21,112 nt of DNA from NCBI GenBank assembly GCA_035457105.1, contig DATIBX010000764.1, positions 1-21,112 on the forward strand, in the 5' to 3' direction. This DNA is from PSRF01 sp035457105. Lineage in GTDB: Bacteria > Acidobacteriota > Blastocatellia > Pyrinomonadales > Pyrinomonadaceae. Every line of letters starts with the position of its first letter. Position 1 is the first letter of the stretch. This document shows, one piece after another, positions 8,181-16,632 of this stretch. The notes beneath the pieces are model-generated. The model worked only from the letters and a program-made list of their open reading frames with translations, ran no database searches and was not told the origin of the DNA. The position numbers were made by a program, and so were the translations under genes.

Positions 8181-10051
8181 TGCACGTCATCTTGTTGATT
8201 ACTTCATTGGTTACCCCCGCAGTAACGGGTGCTTTATCCTTGGTCCAACAAATAGCTGCCCAAAAAACCAGCCAGCAATCGCCTGACAGTTCCAGCCCAA
8301 AAGGAGACGGTAATGAATATTCCGATCCACTTGTGAAATTGTTGGTTGAGAAGCAACTGCTGACAGGCGAGGAAGCCCGATCAATTGTGAGTGCTGGAGA
8401 TCCGGAGCAGCAGCGAGATCGCCTGGCAATGCTCCTCAAGAACAAAGGATTGATCTCGGCAGAAGAACTAAACGGCCTGGGTAGTCCAGTCTCTGTTGGA
8501 CCATCTATGACACCTACAGCAACTGCACGTCCGGCAGAAACCGCCGTTAACAATGTTCCTGCACCTGTAGCTTCAAAAATTGAGCCCGCCGTAATCGCCG
8601 CAGTCGCGCCAATTCGTTTATTGCCAATCGACACTCCTGCACGCGGTGGTTTGGTCCCAGATGTCAAATTGGGTTCCGGCGCAAGAATTAAACCATACGG
8701 TTACTTCAAGACTAGTGTGATCCACGATTCGTCATCGCCTCAAGGAAATGACTTTCCCTTGCCCTTGCTAGCAGCCGACACAGGACCAAATGGCTCACCG
8801 GAGTTCCACCTTAAAGCTCGAGCACTGAGACTTGGCGTGAATTTTGAATGGCTCGATCCTGCGCCCAAGACGGTATTGACTGCTCGCTTCGAAATGGACT
8901 TTGAAGGAGACTTTACGCGAGTCAATAATCGCAATGTTTCATCGGTTCGTTCCAGTCAGCCTTCAATTCGACTCGCATGGGCCAGGATTGATCGACATTT
9001 CAATGATCGGTTCAGCGCGTTTGCGCTGTTCGGACAGGACTGGGCGCCCTTTGCCTCATCCACTCTTCCGAACACAATTGAAAACACAAATTTTGGAGGG
9101 ATTGGTTACGGAGCGATCTATGAACGCGTCCCTCAAGTGCGTACCGGCTTCAACTACAATCTTGGTGGTGAACGCTCATGGAAGATCGCTCCTGAGATTG
9201 CTCTGACATTCCCGGCGTTTGGCGATCTACCTACGAATGTTGCTGATCAACTCGGGTTCGGTGAACGACAAGGAGCCGACTCGAATCGCCCGGGAGTCCA
9301 GGGACGAGTGGTACTCCAATGGCAATTGGATCCCGCCGAAGGTGTATCTCCTGCTGAGTTCATTGTTAGTTTCGAACACGCACGACGAACCGCAATCGTC
9401 ACGGCCGCCGGTGTGCCGGCCCAATTCAGCTCGGCATTTCCCGGGGGCGCGGAAGTAAAAAGCAGTAGCAACGGCTACAGTGCCGAGGTGCAGTTGCCAA
9501 CTCGATATGTGACCCTGGCTGGAAAATACTACGCCGGATCTGATCTGCGCTTCTTCCTTGGTGGGCAACTTCTCTCGACTTATAACGACACAGCTGGCCT
9601 TAGTTCGACTGTAACAGTTCCGTCGATCGATGGTGCGTCAAACGTAGTCTTTGGCCTTGAGAATGGAGTTCCAACTATCGCGCCACAGCGTCCGGCACGT
9701 GCGCAAGGAGGATTTGCTCAACTTGGGTTTCCTCTCTCGCGTTTGTTTAATGCCGATCCCAAGGGCCGAAATTCCGGGTGGAGCGCCTTTCTCTATTATG
9801 GTTTTGACGAAGCACTGCAACGCGATGCCCGGCGATTTTCGCCTGTTCGCGGTCGCAGCGATTTGTTTTCGGGCAACATTCAATATAAGTTGAATAACTG
9901 GGTCACGTTCGCGTTTGAAGAGGGTTACTATCGAACGCGTGCTGCAAATCGTTCGGAGATCGATTTCGGTGGATTGCCGCTCTTCAGGGGAATCCCGAGT
10001 TACACAGCTCATAATGTGCGCTCAGAGTTTGCGACCATCTTTACGTTCTAG
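8165..10051 (+). CDS. Porin-like outer-membrane beta-barrel protein
   Basis: 628 aa. An N-terminal signal segment (HVILLITSLVTPAVTGALS) is followed by two helical repeats of one theme, LLVEKQLLTGEEARSI (about 58-73) and LLKNKGLISAEELNGL (about 90-105), which resemble SHOCT-like or periplasmic oligomerisation helices. A low-complexity Ala/Pro/Val linker runs to about 165. The rest alternates short amphipathic strands (PYGYFKTSVIHDSS, LRLGVNFEWLDP, SIRLAWARIDRHFND, TFAFEEGYYRTRA) and ends in an aromatic residue (SEFATIFTF), as required for outer-membrane barrel insertion. It probably forms a diffusion channel; the solute is unknown. The ATG at 8165 has GAGGGG ahead and overlaps the MobB-like gene by 16 bases. 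ATG 8180 is a possible alternative with a shorter signal peptide. Confidence 0.85.
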   Translation: MSVQLMHVILLITSLVTPAVTGALSLVQQIAAQKTSQQSPDSSSPKGDGNEYSDPLVKLLVEKQLLTGEEARSIVSAGDPEQQRDRLAMLLKNKGLISAEELNGLGSPVSVGPSMTPTATARPAETAVNNVPAPVASKIEPAVIAAVAPIRLLPIDTPARGGLVPDVKLGSGARIKPYGYFKTSVIHDSSSPQGNDFPLPLLAADTGPNGSPEFHLKARALRLGVNFEWLDPAPKTVLTARFEMDFEGDFTRVNNRNVSSVRSSQPSIRLAWARIDRHFNDRFSAFALFGQDWAPFASSTLPNTIENTNFGGIGYGAIYERVPQVRTGFNYNLGGERSWKIAPEIALTFPAFGDLPTNVADQLGFGERQGADSNRPGVQGRVVLQWQLDPAEGVSPAEFIVSFEHARRTAIVTAAGVPAQFSSAFPGGAEVKSSSNGYSAEVQLPTRYVTLAGKYYAGSDLRFFLGGQLLSTYNDTAGLSSTVTVPSIDGASNVVFGLENGVPTIAPQRPARAQGGFAQLGFPLSRLFNADPKGRNSGWSAFLYYGFDEALQRDARRFSPVRGRSDLFSGNIQYKLNNWVTFAFEEGYYRTRAANRSEIDFGGLPLFRGIPSYTAHNVRSEFATIFTF

Positions 10052-10116
10052 GTAGTTGGGATTCATGAGGACCACAAAGGTTGAACAATGAATCGACGGC
10101 TCGTCAAAGGAAAGGG

Positions 10117-10752
10117 ATGAATATGAAGATAGGAATTATCGGCGCTGGAAACATCGGCGCAACAGCTGCACGTTTGTTTGTAAACGCTGGACATGAAGTC
10201 GCTTTGAGCAATTCACGAGGCGGTGACGGTCTTGAAAGTGTGATTGCCGGACTTAAAGGAAAAGGCACGGCCACCTCGATTGAGGATGCTGCGAAATTTG
10301 GAGACGTAGTACTCCTTGCCATTCCATTTGGTAAATACAAGACGTTGCCCGAGCATGGCTTTGACAACAAAGTCGTCATCGACGCGAACAATTATTATCC
10401 TTCGCGTGACGGAAAGTTTTCCGAGCTGGATAGCAAAGAGACGACGTCAAGCGAATTGGTTAGTGAGCATCTTAAGGGCGCGAGGCTCGTCAAAGGCTTC
10501 AATACAATTTGGTTTGAACATCTGGCTAGTGAGGGGAATACAAAGGCTCGCCTTGAAGATCGTCGTGCAATCTTTATTTCCGGCGATGACACACAGGCTA
10601 AAGAGATTGTCGCCCAGCTGATCGAAGATATTGGTTTCGCGGCAGTAGATATGGGATTTCTCCACGAAGGTGGCCAACTTCAGGAGCCAGGATCAAATGT
10701 CTACAACAAGGATGTGACCGTTAAAGAGGCAGCCGACTTGTTAACTGTGTAA
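10117..10752 (+). CDS. NADPH-dependent F420 reductase-like NAD(P)-binding protein
   Basis: Single Rossmann-fold oxidoreductase of the F420_oxidored family, 211 aa from the ATG at 10117. The dinucleotide-binding motif is GIIGAGNIGATAARLF near the N-terminus, followed by ALSNSRG (the NADP-selective loop), VVLLAIPFGKY, KVVIDANNYYPSRDG and LVKGFNTIWFEHL, all in family order. Relatives either reduce F420 with NADPH or are of unknown specificity, and nothing here proves F420 use. Start choice: a TTG further upstream (10081) leaves a non-family extension. AAAGG precedes ATG 10117 by 6 bases, and a second ATG at 10123 with AGGG before it gives the common beginning MKIGIIGAGNIG. The gene ends 10 bases before a strong GC hairpin. 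Confidence 0.88.
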   Translation: MNMKIGIIGAGNIGATAARLFVNAGHEVALSNSRGGDGLESVIAGLKGKGTATSIEDAAKFGDVVLLAIPFGKYKTLPEHGFDNKVVIDANNYYPSRDGKFSELDSKETTSSELVSEHLKGARLVKGFNTIWFEHLASEGNTKARLEDRRAIFISGDDTQAKEIVAQLIEDIGFAAVDMGFLHEGGQLQEPGSNVYNKDVTVKEAADLLTV

Positions 10753-10762
10753 GACTGTCGTA

Positions 10763-10786
10763 GGGGCGGCACTCCGTGGCCGCCCC
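10763..10786. terminator. GC-rich hairpin between convergent genes
   Basis: GGGGCGGC (10763-10770) pairs perfectly with GCCGCCCC (10779-10786) around the loop ACTCCGTG. There is no T-tract on the + side (ATCTAT follows). It lies just after the F420-reductase-like gene and inside the read-through tail of the truncated SDR frame. The GCGGCACTCC core resembles the dispersed palindromes at 2542 and 2720, so it may be a divergent member of that family. Confidence 0.55.
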
Positions 10787-10796
10787 ATCTATAAAG

Positions 10797-11011
10797 ACTG
10801 TGCGATGGTGTTCCGGGTTCGTGACATCACACTCGATCGCGTGCGCATCGATGTCGACGTCCCTTAGGTTTTGCGCAGCTACTAAGCCTTTACCATAAAC
10901 CCGAGCGCCTAAAACCACCGTGATACCCAGTGCTCCTAGTTCTTCAGCGGTCGCCAATCCGATCCCTCGATTAGCGCCCGTGACAAACGCCACATGGTGA
11001 TCAACCACCAT
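10797..11011 (-). pseudogene. Truncated short-chain dehydrogenase/reductase (N-terminal fragment)
   Basis: About the first 71 residues of a classical SDR: VAFVTGANRGIGLATAEELG with the TGxxxGIG cofactor motif (11-18), GITVVLGAR, and DIDAHAIECDVTNPEHHRTV up to the start of the NNAG region. The catalytic YxxxK segment, the NNAG motif and the last two thirds are absent. After HRTVF the frame continues into non-SDR sequence and the GC hairpin, stopping at 10721. A good SD (GGGGAGGGCGAAAT) still precedes the ATG at 11011. It lies 41 bases downstream of the DoxX gene on the same strand. As it stands the product cannot catalyse a reaction. It could be a true deletion remnant or an assembly error. 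Confidence 0.85.
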
Positions 11012-11052
11012 ATTTCGCCCTCCCCGATCAACCGGCCATATCGATGATGTAT

Positions 11053-11430
11053 TTATTTCTGAGCAAAGATTCCTGAAAAGAAGCGCTTATAAGCAAAGAA
11101 CACAATGAACCACAATACCGTCACCACTATTGCTAGCGACAAGCCAGTAAGGTTTAGTAGCAAGTGATACAGCAGAATGTTCACGACGATAGGCCCCAGT
11201 AAAACCAAAGCGAGGGGCACGTAGCGATTGATCAGCAAGAGAACTCCGCCCACAAGCTGCAATGCTCCTACTACTTGCAAAATGTGAGATTGGGCCAAAG
11301 CGATAATGTATTGGCCCGCGAGCCCACCCGGTAATGGTCCAGCATTGAAAAAATTAAGGAATATGTTGAGACCAAAAACCACGAAGATCAGACCAAGCAG
11401 CAGGCGAGCTGCCATACTTACGAATTTCAT
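11053..11430 (-). CDS. DoxX-like integral membrane protein
   Basis: 125-aa, four-helix membrane protein of the DoxX/DoxD-like type. Hydrophobic segments run at about 5-27 (SMAARLLLGLIFVVFGLNIFL), 45-66 (HILQVVGALQLVGGVLLLI), 70-90 (VPLALVLLGPIVVNILLYH) and 95-116 (GLSLAIVVTVLWFIVFFAY). The N-terminal RLLLGLIFVVFGLN is the usual DoxX signature. The family has loosely defined roles in membrane redox processes; the function here is unknown. The ATG directly follows the TAA of the XdhC remnant (zero spacing), and its ribosome binding site AAAGG is inside that remnant. It appears intact and should still be expressed if the damaged operon's promoter works. Confidence 0.9.
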   Translation of the reverse strand: MKFVSMAARLLLGLIFVVFGLNIFLNFFNAGPLPGGLAGQYIIALAQSHILQVVGALQLVGGVLLLINRYVPLALVLLGPIVVNILLYHLLLNLTGLSLAIVVTVLWFIVFFAYKRFFSGIFAQK

Positions 11431-11844
11431 TTAATTACCTTTCAATGAACAAGCCCACTCAAAACTCGATGCTTGTTGTTCGCTAGTTGCGTCAAACTGC
11501 TTACCCCCATCAATCTCGTGAATCGGGCCCAGTCGATTTCTCAATAGACCTCCACGCCGCGTAGCCAACACGGCTCTTATTTCGGCAATTATGGACACCG
11601 CGATTTCTCTCGAAGTTTCGGCGCCAATATCGAGTCCTGCCGGTGCATGCATCTGGTCGAAATAAGTCGCCGCTAACTCAACATCACCATTAGTAAGTTC
11701 GGAAACTAACTTTTCAGCTCGGGCTCGTGGTCCGAGACAGCCGAGATAACGCGGACGATGATTCAACACCCAGGTCAATAATTCGAGATCGTGCAAGTAA
11801 TTGTGCGTCATCACCAGGACGATCGTCCGCTCCGAAATAATCAC
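11431..11844 (-). pseudogene. XdhC-like molybdoenzyme maturation protein, N-terminal truncation
   Basis: Residues 8-108 are the C-terminal half of the XdhC Rossmann domain: TIVLVMTHNYLHDLELLTWVL, RPRYLGCLGPRARAEKLV, MHAPAGLDIGAETSREIAVSIIAEIRAVL and RGGLLRNRLGPIHE. Full-length proteins of this kind have more than 200 further residues in front (the XdhC/CoxI domain and the GAGxD nucleotide-binding loop), and none is found upstream; the sequence instead runs straight into the truncated 2Fe-2S subunit gene. XdhC proteins insert sulfurated molybdenum cofactor into xanthine dehydrogenase-type enzymes. A GTG at 11844 could in principle begin translation, but the product lacks the functional N-terminus. 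DoxX follows with no spacing. Confidence 0.88.
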
Positions 11845-11848
11845 CTCA

Positions 11849-12475
11849 CTACTTATTTATCTCGTCATCCGTGAGCGCCGCCTTGCCGAGCTTGCGAACA
11901 TCTTCTGTAACGTGGCTCACAGTTCCCTGCTCTACTTCATCCAACATGGCTACGGCCGAACAAATCTGGCCCGAGGTACAATAGCCACATTGAAAACCTT
12001 CGTGCTTGATAAACGCAGTTTGGATTGGATGAAGTTGATCTCCGTTAGCCAGGCCTTCAATGGTAGTAATCTCATTACCATCTTGAATCACGGCCAGGGC
12101 CAGACACGAGTTAACGCGTCTGCCGTTGACGATCACGGTGCAAGCTCCGCACTGTCCGTGATTGCAACCTTTCTTTGTTCCAGTGAGGTCCAACTGCTCA
12201 CGCAGCAAATCAAGTAACGAGACGCGTGGGTCAAGACGCAACCCGTAATTTGACCCATTGATGCGTAAACGCACGGCGACCTTTTCGATGGCTACTTGCG
12301 GAACGGTCGCCAGGGCCTCGTTGGACCTCCCTGGATTCCCAGCAGTGAGAAGTAGTTGGCCCAAAGCCAACCCTGCGCCTGGAAGTGCACTTCTTTTCAA
12401 GAATTCGGGGGGTTGCAATGGCATCACTGGCGGTGTGCTTTCAACCTTTGCAAACGTCCCAGAACTATCGTCCAT
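11849..12475 (-). pseudogene. 2Fe-2S subunit of an xanthine dehydrogenase/aldehyde oxidase-type enzyme (YagT/PaoA-like), C-terminally truncated
   Basis: Encodes 208 aa. The plant-type ferredoxin domain is intact: GCNHGQCGACTV with Cys104, Cys109 and Cys112, and NSCLAL with Cys124. The all-helical second domain starts (FQCGYCTSGQIC, Cys163 and Cys166) but the frame stops after GKAALTDDEINK. The family continues with 'SGNICRCGAY', which supplies the last two cysteines of the proximal cluster, so that cluster cannot be completed. The N-terminus (EFLKRSALPGAGLALGQLLL) looks like a Tat signal, except that the two expected arginines are prolines (QPPEFLKRS, residues 21-29). The FAD and molybdopterin subunit genes that normally follow are absent; the XdhC remnant begins 4 bases after the stop. 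The ATG has GGGAG ten bases upstream. Confidence 0.87.
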
Positions 12476-12851
12476 ATCTGCTCGCTCCCGCAGAATTTGT
12501 ACTGAGCTACTCTTCGGAGAGATGGGATACTAGTTCGCAGAGCAAACTGGTTCTTTCAATTTTTTGCTGGTTGCGATGAGGATTTGCGCTGGCGGGGGAA
12601 TTGACTATCTACCTGTTGCTTAATCTGTACCCAAATCCAAAGAGTTCGACAAAAAAAATCTCCGCCAAAACTCACAAACATTGATGGCCCCAGTGTGTGA
12701 AAAATTAGTGCCAACCTACACAATTGTATTTTGGATTTTTAATGATTTAGTCGTAGATGTGCCCTGTCGGTCCAAAGTGACTGGCCTGCTACTCAAATGC
12801 AGACTAGAATAGCTGATCATAATTAACACAAAACAGGAGGCAGCGTTAGAA
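12476..12851. other. Divergent intergenic region
   Basis: About 375 AT-richer bases between the minus-strand 2Fe-2S remnant and the plus-strand response regulator gene. It should contain both promoters. AGGAGG at 12834-12839 serves the regulator gene. TAGAAT at 12805-12810 is a possible -10 box, but I see no well-spaced -35. No gene is supported here. Confidence 0.5.
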
Positions 12852-13478
12852 GTGCGGGCAGATCCGATTCGCATCCTAAGCGTGGAAGATCATCCTGTCT
12901 TCCGTGAAGGACTGATCACCATTATCAGCTCCCAGCCTGACATGCTACTCGTGGCGCAAGCAAGTAACGCGATCGAGGCAGTCGCGGAATTCCGTCGTCA
13001 TCGTCCGGATATCACTCTTATGGACCTTCGTCTTCCCGGAACCAATGGCATTGATACCTTGATCTCAATTCGTGGCGAATATCCAGAAGCTCGCGTGATC
13101 ATTTTGACCACAGCTGACAGTGACGGCGAGATTCAGCGCGCTCTACGAGCTGGAGCCTCAGGTTATGTTTTAAAAAGCATGCCCAAGAATGAACTGCTGG
13201 ATGTGATCCGGTCGGTCCACACGGGACGGCGGTATGTGCCACCAGAGGTCGCAGCACGATTAGCCGAACATCTTGGTGAAGAGGACCTTACCCAACGAGA
13301 GCTGGAAGTCCTGCGGTTAATACGCGATGGCTATCGCAACAAGCAGATTGCAGATCGCCTTGCGATTGCCGAAACTACCGTCAACTTTCACATTAAAAAT
13401 TTGGTCGAGAAGCTCCAGGCGAATGATAGAACTCATGCAGTCACGATCGCTCTGCGACGTGGCCTATTGCAAATCTGA
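12852..13478 (+). CDS. NarL/LuxR-family response regulator
   Basis: 208 aa. The receiver domain occupies about 5-120: acidic pair in SVEDHP (Glu12, Asp13), phospho-acceptor Asp58 in TLMDLRLPG, Thr86/Thr87 in ILTTADS, and Lys108 in GYVLKSM. The LuxR-type helix-turn-helix occupies about 145-205: LTQRELEVLRLIRDGYRNKQIADRL followed by the recognition helix AETTVNFHIKNLVEKL. It is a DNA-binding output for the sensor kinase encoded immediately downstream, whose gene overlaps it. The start is GTG at 12852 with AGGAGG 12 bases upstream. The targets are unknown; the neighbouring AraC gene and the divergent damaged molybdoenzyme operon are candidates by position only. Confidence 0.94.
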   Translation: MRADPIRILSVEDHPVFREGLITIISSQPDMLLVAQASNAIEAVAEFRRHRPDITLMDLRLPGTNGIDTLISIRGEYPEARVIILTTADSDGEIQRALRAGASGYVLKSMPKNELLDVIRSVHTGRRYVPPEVAARLAEHLGEEDLTQRELEVLRLIRDGYRNKQIADRLAIAETTVNFHIKNLVEKLQANDRTHAVTIALRRGLLQI

Positions 13479-16400
13479 GCCGACCATTCGCCGTGAGCCC
13501 CTGTTAAGTCCGACGGGTGGAAAACCCCAAAGATCCAGGGGATTCATCCTCAACATTTCTCTGCTGTTATTACTGTTGTGTTCCCCTGCCCTTGCACTTG
13601 ATCCAAATCAACCACTGTCACAGTTGCATCACTCGACCTGGAACGCAAAAAACGGGCTCGATGGATCGGTAACGTCGCTCGCACAGACGATCGATGGTTA
13701 TCTCTGGATTGGAACGACCGACGGTCTATTTCGCTTCGATGGTTTGACTTTTGAACGTTACTCGCCACAGAACGGTCCATTGCCCTCGACCGCAGTCTCG
13801 GCATTATTGGCCACGCGCGACGGCGGCTTGTGGATCGGATATGACCGAGGTGGCGTCACCTACCTTAAACAAGACAAAGCCATCAATTACAGCAACGAGG
13901 ATGGGGTTCCTGTCAGCCACGTTCGTGGTTTTGTAGAGGACCACGACGGAATAATCTGGGCAGCAATCGTGGGAGGTTTTGCTCGGTTTGACCATCAACA
14001 TTGGCAAAGGGTCAGGATGGATTGGAACTATCCCAGCAAATCTGCACGTGCCCTGTTGGTGGATTCAAAGGGCACGCTCTGGGTGGGAACTGGTGGTTCG
14101 ATAGCCTTTCTCCCAAAAGGCTCGAAGACCTTTCAAGCAATTCCCGTTGAGATGGCGGATGTCTACGCGATCAATGAAGCTCCCGACGGCACACTTCTTT
14201 TTTCTGATTCAGAGACGATCTCAGTAATCACACCCGGTTCTAAGCAAGACCCATCAAAGACTCAGCCACTCAAAATCGAAATTCCAAACAGAAAGTTTGT
14301 GTTTGACCGTCAAGGTGCGCTCTGGCTGGCCGGTATCGGCATAAATCGCATTCCCTTCCCCCATCTGGATCAAGGGCAACGATTCTTTGAATCTAACTCG
14401 AAAATAGAAAAGCTCGGAAAGAAAGAAGGCTTAACTTCCGATATTGTGGAAGCCGTTTTGGAAGACAGGGAAGGAAACATTTGGGTTGGGACCGATGGTG
14501 GCCTCGACCGCTTCCGGTATCGGAACCTGGCCTGGACTCCTTTGGGCGAGGATCTTTTCTCTTTTAGTTTGGTCGCTGGTGAAAACGGCGACGTCTGGAC
14601 CGGCTCAGCCGGAACCAAGACCTGGCCGTTAATGAGGGTTCAGGATCGCAAGGTTTTCGGCGAGCCAATTAGAGTAATCAACGCTTATCGGGACACTGGT
14701 GGGACGATCTGGCTGAGCGTTTGGCATCGACCCACCGATCAGGAGTCGGTCAGTTATCAACCACTCATAGGATTGGAGCGAGGCCAGATCACGAGGATCA
14801 GTCCACCGGAAGAAGCCAAGCGCCTGTCACTCAGCGCGACCCCTCCCGATCCAATCATTATCTCTTCTATCACCAGAGACGCGTCGGGAACTCTATGGAT
14901 TTCGATCGGCGGATGTGGTGAATTTCAATATCGGGACGGGCAGTGGAAATTTATCAAAATCTTAGAGGAGCATCCCGACTGGTCGTCCAATTTTGCTTAT
15001 GCGGACACCGCTGGCCGGATTTGGCTTTCTTTCGGCGATAGAATTGCCCTTTTCGATAGGGGTAATGTCCGTACTTTCACCGGGGCTGAAGGTCTCGCCA
15101 ATGGTCCATTCAACATTATCACCGGTCGTAATGACGAAGTCTGGGTCGGCGGTGAAGGGGGGCTGGCGTTTCTGGTCAACGATCGTTTTCATGTCTTGCG
15201 GACTAACAATGGAGCAGGACTGGGGGCTATTACTGGAATCGTTGCCAGCGCAAATGGTGACCTCTGGTTAAGCGCCGGTGTGGGAATCGTTCACATCGTC
15301 GCCGAGGAGGTGAGATCGGTTCTGTTGAATGTTGAGCACCGAGTGCGTTACGAGGTATTCGACCTGATCAGCGATTTGCCTGAGCAACTGCAAAGAACAG
15401 GTTCTTATGCTTCGGGAGTAGTAGAAGGCAGCGATGGACTGCTATGGTTCGCAACTCGCAGCGGCGTCGCACGCATCGATCCGGAAAAGATTTCTCATAA
15501 CCCAGTGGAACCACCTGTCTCTATTAAGGGGGTGGTGGCGGACGAAACTCATTATTCACCGTTTTCACCCGGGCAGCTGCCCGCGCTCACCAAAAATCTC
15601 AGTATTGCCTACACCGCGCTTAGTCTAGCGATTCCTGAACGGGTCCGCTTTCGCTATAAGCTCGAGGGTTGGGACCGTGACTGGCAAGAAGCCGGCTCTC
15701 GTCGCGAAGCCTTTTACACCAACCTTGGACCAGGTAATTATGTCTTTCACGTGATTGCATGCAACAACGATGACGTTTGGAACTACGACGGTGCCCGGTT
15801 CCAATTCAGCGTAGCTCCGGCGTGGTACCAGACTAACCTGTTCTACCTTGCCTGCATCGTGTCAGTTCTACTACTGGTATTCATCATATATCGTCTGCGT
15901 GTTCGACAGGTATCACATGATCTCAGTGCCAGATTTGATGAAAGGCTTGCTGAGCGTACGCGACTGGCCCAGGAGCTGCACGACACTTTTTTGCAGACAA
16001 TCCAGGGTAGCAAAATGGTCGCCGACAATGCGCTCGAGTATTCGTCCGATCCTGTGCGCCTGCGCAAAGCAGTCGAGCAGCTTGCCGTCTGGTTGGGCCA
16101 GGCAACACTCGAAGGCCGGGCAGCCTTAAACTCGTTACGTAACTCGGCTACAGAGGAAAATGACCTCGCGCAAAGTTTTCGCCGGGTTACCGAAAACGGC
16201 ATGCTACCAACCGCGATGACTGTCGCATTCTCAGTGGTTGGTCCATCAAAAGATATGCATCCGATTGTGCGCGATGAGGTCTATCGCATCGGCTATGAAG
16301 CAATTAGAAATGCCTATGCGCACTCGGGCGCCGATCGATTGGAAGTCGAGCTCAAATATGGCCACGATCTCTCCTTACGTATAGCCGACAATGGACGCGG

Positions 16401-16632
16401 CATGGATCCGGACATCCTTGAAAAAGGTAAAGAAGGTCATTTTGGTCTGATGGGCATGCGCGAACGAGCCTTACGTATAGGCGCAAAGTTACTCGTGCAC
16501 AGCTCACCGGGCACCGGAACTGAAGTTTTACTTTCAGTTCCCGGAGCAAGCATCTTTCGACACCCGCCCTCGCGCATCGAGGGTCTCAAACAGTTTTTAA
16601 AGCGCCTGCGAAAGCCCTCCACACCGCAGTAA
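13435..16632 (+). CDS. Two-component sensor kinase: beta-propeller, Y_Y_Y domain, HisKA_3, HATPase
   Basis: About 1065 aa from the ATG at 13435, which overlaps the regulator gene by 44 bases (GTG 13459 is an alternative; a frame opening further upstream is non-coding overlap). A hydrophobic signal/anchor segment (FILNISLLLLLLCSPALAL) is followed by many 'WIGT-DGL-RFDG' repeats (YLWIGTTDGLFRFDG, GGLWIGYDRGG, GTLWVGTGG, GNIWVGTDGGLDRFRY, EVWVGGEGGLAF), the Reg_prop units of a periplasmic two-propeller sensor. The Y_Y_Y domain (about 720-795: VRFRYKLEGWDRDWQEAG, YTNLGPGNYVFHV) leads to a TM helix (about 801-822). The cytoplasmic part has HisKA_3 with ELHDTFLQ (His849) and HATPase_c with EAIRNAYAHSGA, ADNGRGMD and HFGLMGMRERA. 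Related proteins in Bacteroidota and Acidobacteriota often sense sugars or other ligands; the ligand here is unknown. Cognate partner: the preceding NarL-type regulator. Confidence 0.93.
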   Translation: MQSRSLCDVAYCKSEPTIRREPLLSPTGGKPQRSRGFILNISLLLLLLCSPALALDPNQPLSQLHHSTWNAKNGLDGSVTSLAQTIDGYLWIGTTDGLFRFDGLTFERYSPQNGPLPSTAVSALLATRDGGLWIGYDRGGVTYLKQDKAINYSNEDGVPVSHVRGFVEDHDGIIWAAIVGGFARFDHQHWQRVRMDWNYPSKSARALLVDSKGTLWVGTGGSIAFLPKGSKTFQAIPVEMADVYAINEAPDGTLLFSDSETISVITPGSKQDPSKTQPLKIEIPNRKFVFDRQGALWLAGIGINRIPFPHLDQGQRFFESNSKIEKLGKKEGLTSDIVEAVLEDREGNIWVGTDGGLDRFRYRNLAWTPLGEDLFSFSLVAGENGDVWTGSAGTKTWPLMRVQDRKVFGEPIRVINAYRDTGGTIWLSVWHRPTDQESVSYQPLIGLERGQITRISPPEEAKRLSLSATPPDPIIISSITRDASGTLWISIGGCGEFQYRDGQWKFIKILEEHPDWSSNFAYADTAGRIWLSFGDRIALFDRGNVRTFTGAEGLANGPFNIITGRNDEVWVGGEGGLAFLVNDRFHVLRTNNGAGLGAITGIVASANGDLWLSAGVGIVHIVAEEVRSVLLNVEHRVRYEVFDLISDLPEQLQRTGSYASGVVEGSDGLLWFATRSGVARIDPEKISHNPVEPPVSIKGVVADETHYSPFSPGQLPALTKNLSIAYTALSLAIPERVRFRYKLEGWDRDWQEAGSRREAFYTNLGPGNYVFHVIACNNDDVWNYDGARFQFSVAPAWYQTNLFYLACIVSVLLLVFIIYRLRVRQVSHDLSARFDERLAERTRLAQELHDTFLQTIQGSKMVADNALEYSSDPVRLRKAVEQLAVWLGQATLEGRAALNSLRNSATEENDLAQSFRRVTENGMLPTAMTVAFSVVGPSKDMHPIVRDEVYRIGYEAIRNAYAHSGADRLEVELKYGHDLSLRIADNGRGMDPDILEKGKEGHFGLMGMRERALRIGAKLLVHSSPGTGTEVLLSVPGASIFRHPPSRIEGLKQFLKRLRKPSTPQ

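Noticed and set aside
10081..10116. Upstream TTG extension of the F420-reductase-like gene
   Set aside because: Adds residues not typical of the family; better ribosome binding sites sit before ATG 10117 and ATG 10123.
11801..12217. Plus-strand 138-codon open frame opposite the 2Fe-2S gene
   Set aside because: Antisense shadow of a clearly recognisable ferredoxin-type protein; no family pattern of its own.
13327..13434. Longer open frame of the sensor kinase reaching back into the response regulator gene
   Set aside because: Translation of this part is the out-of-frame shadow of the LuxR helix-turn-helix; the signal segment begins well after 13500.
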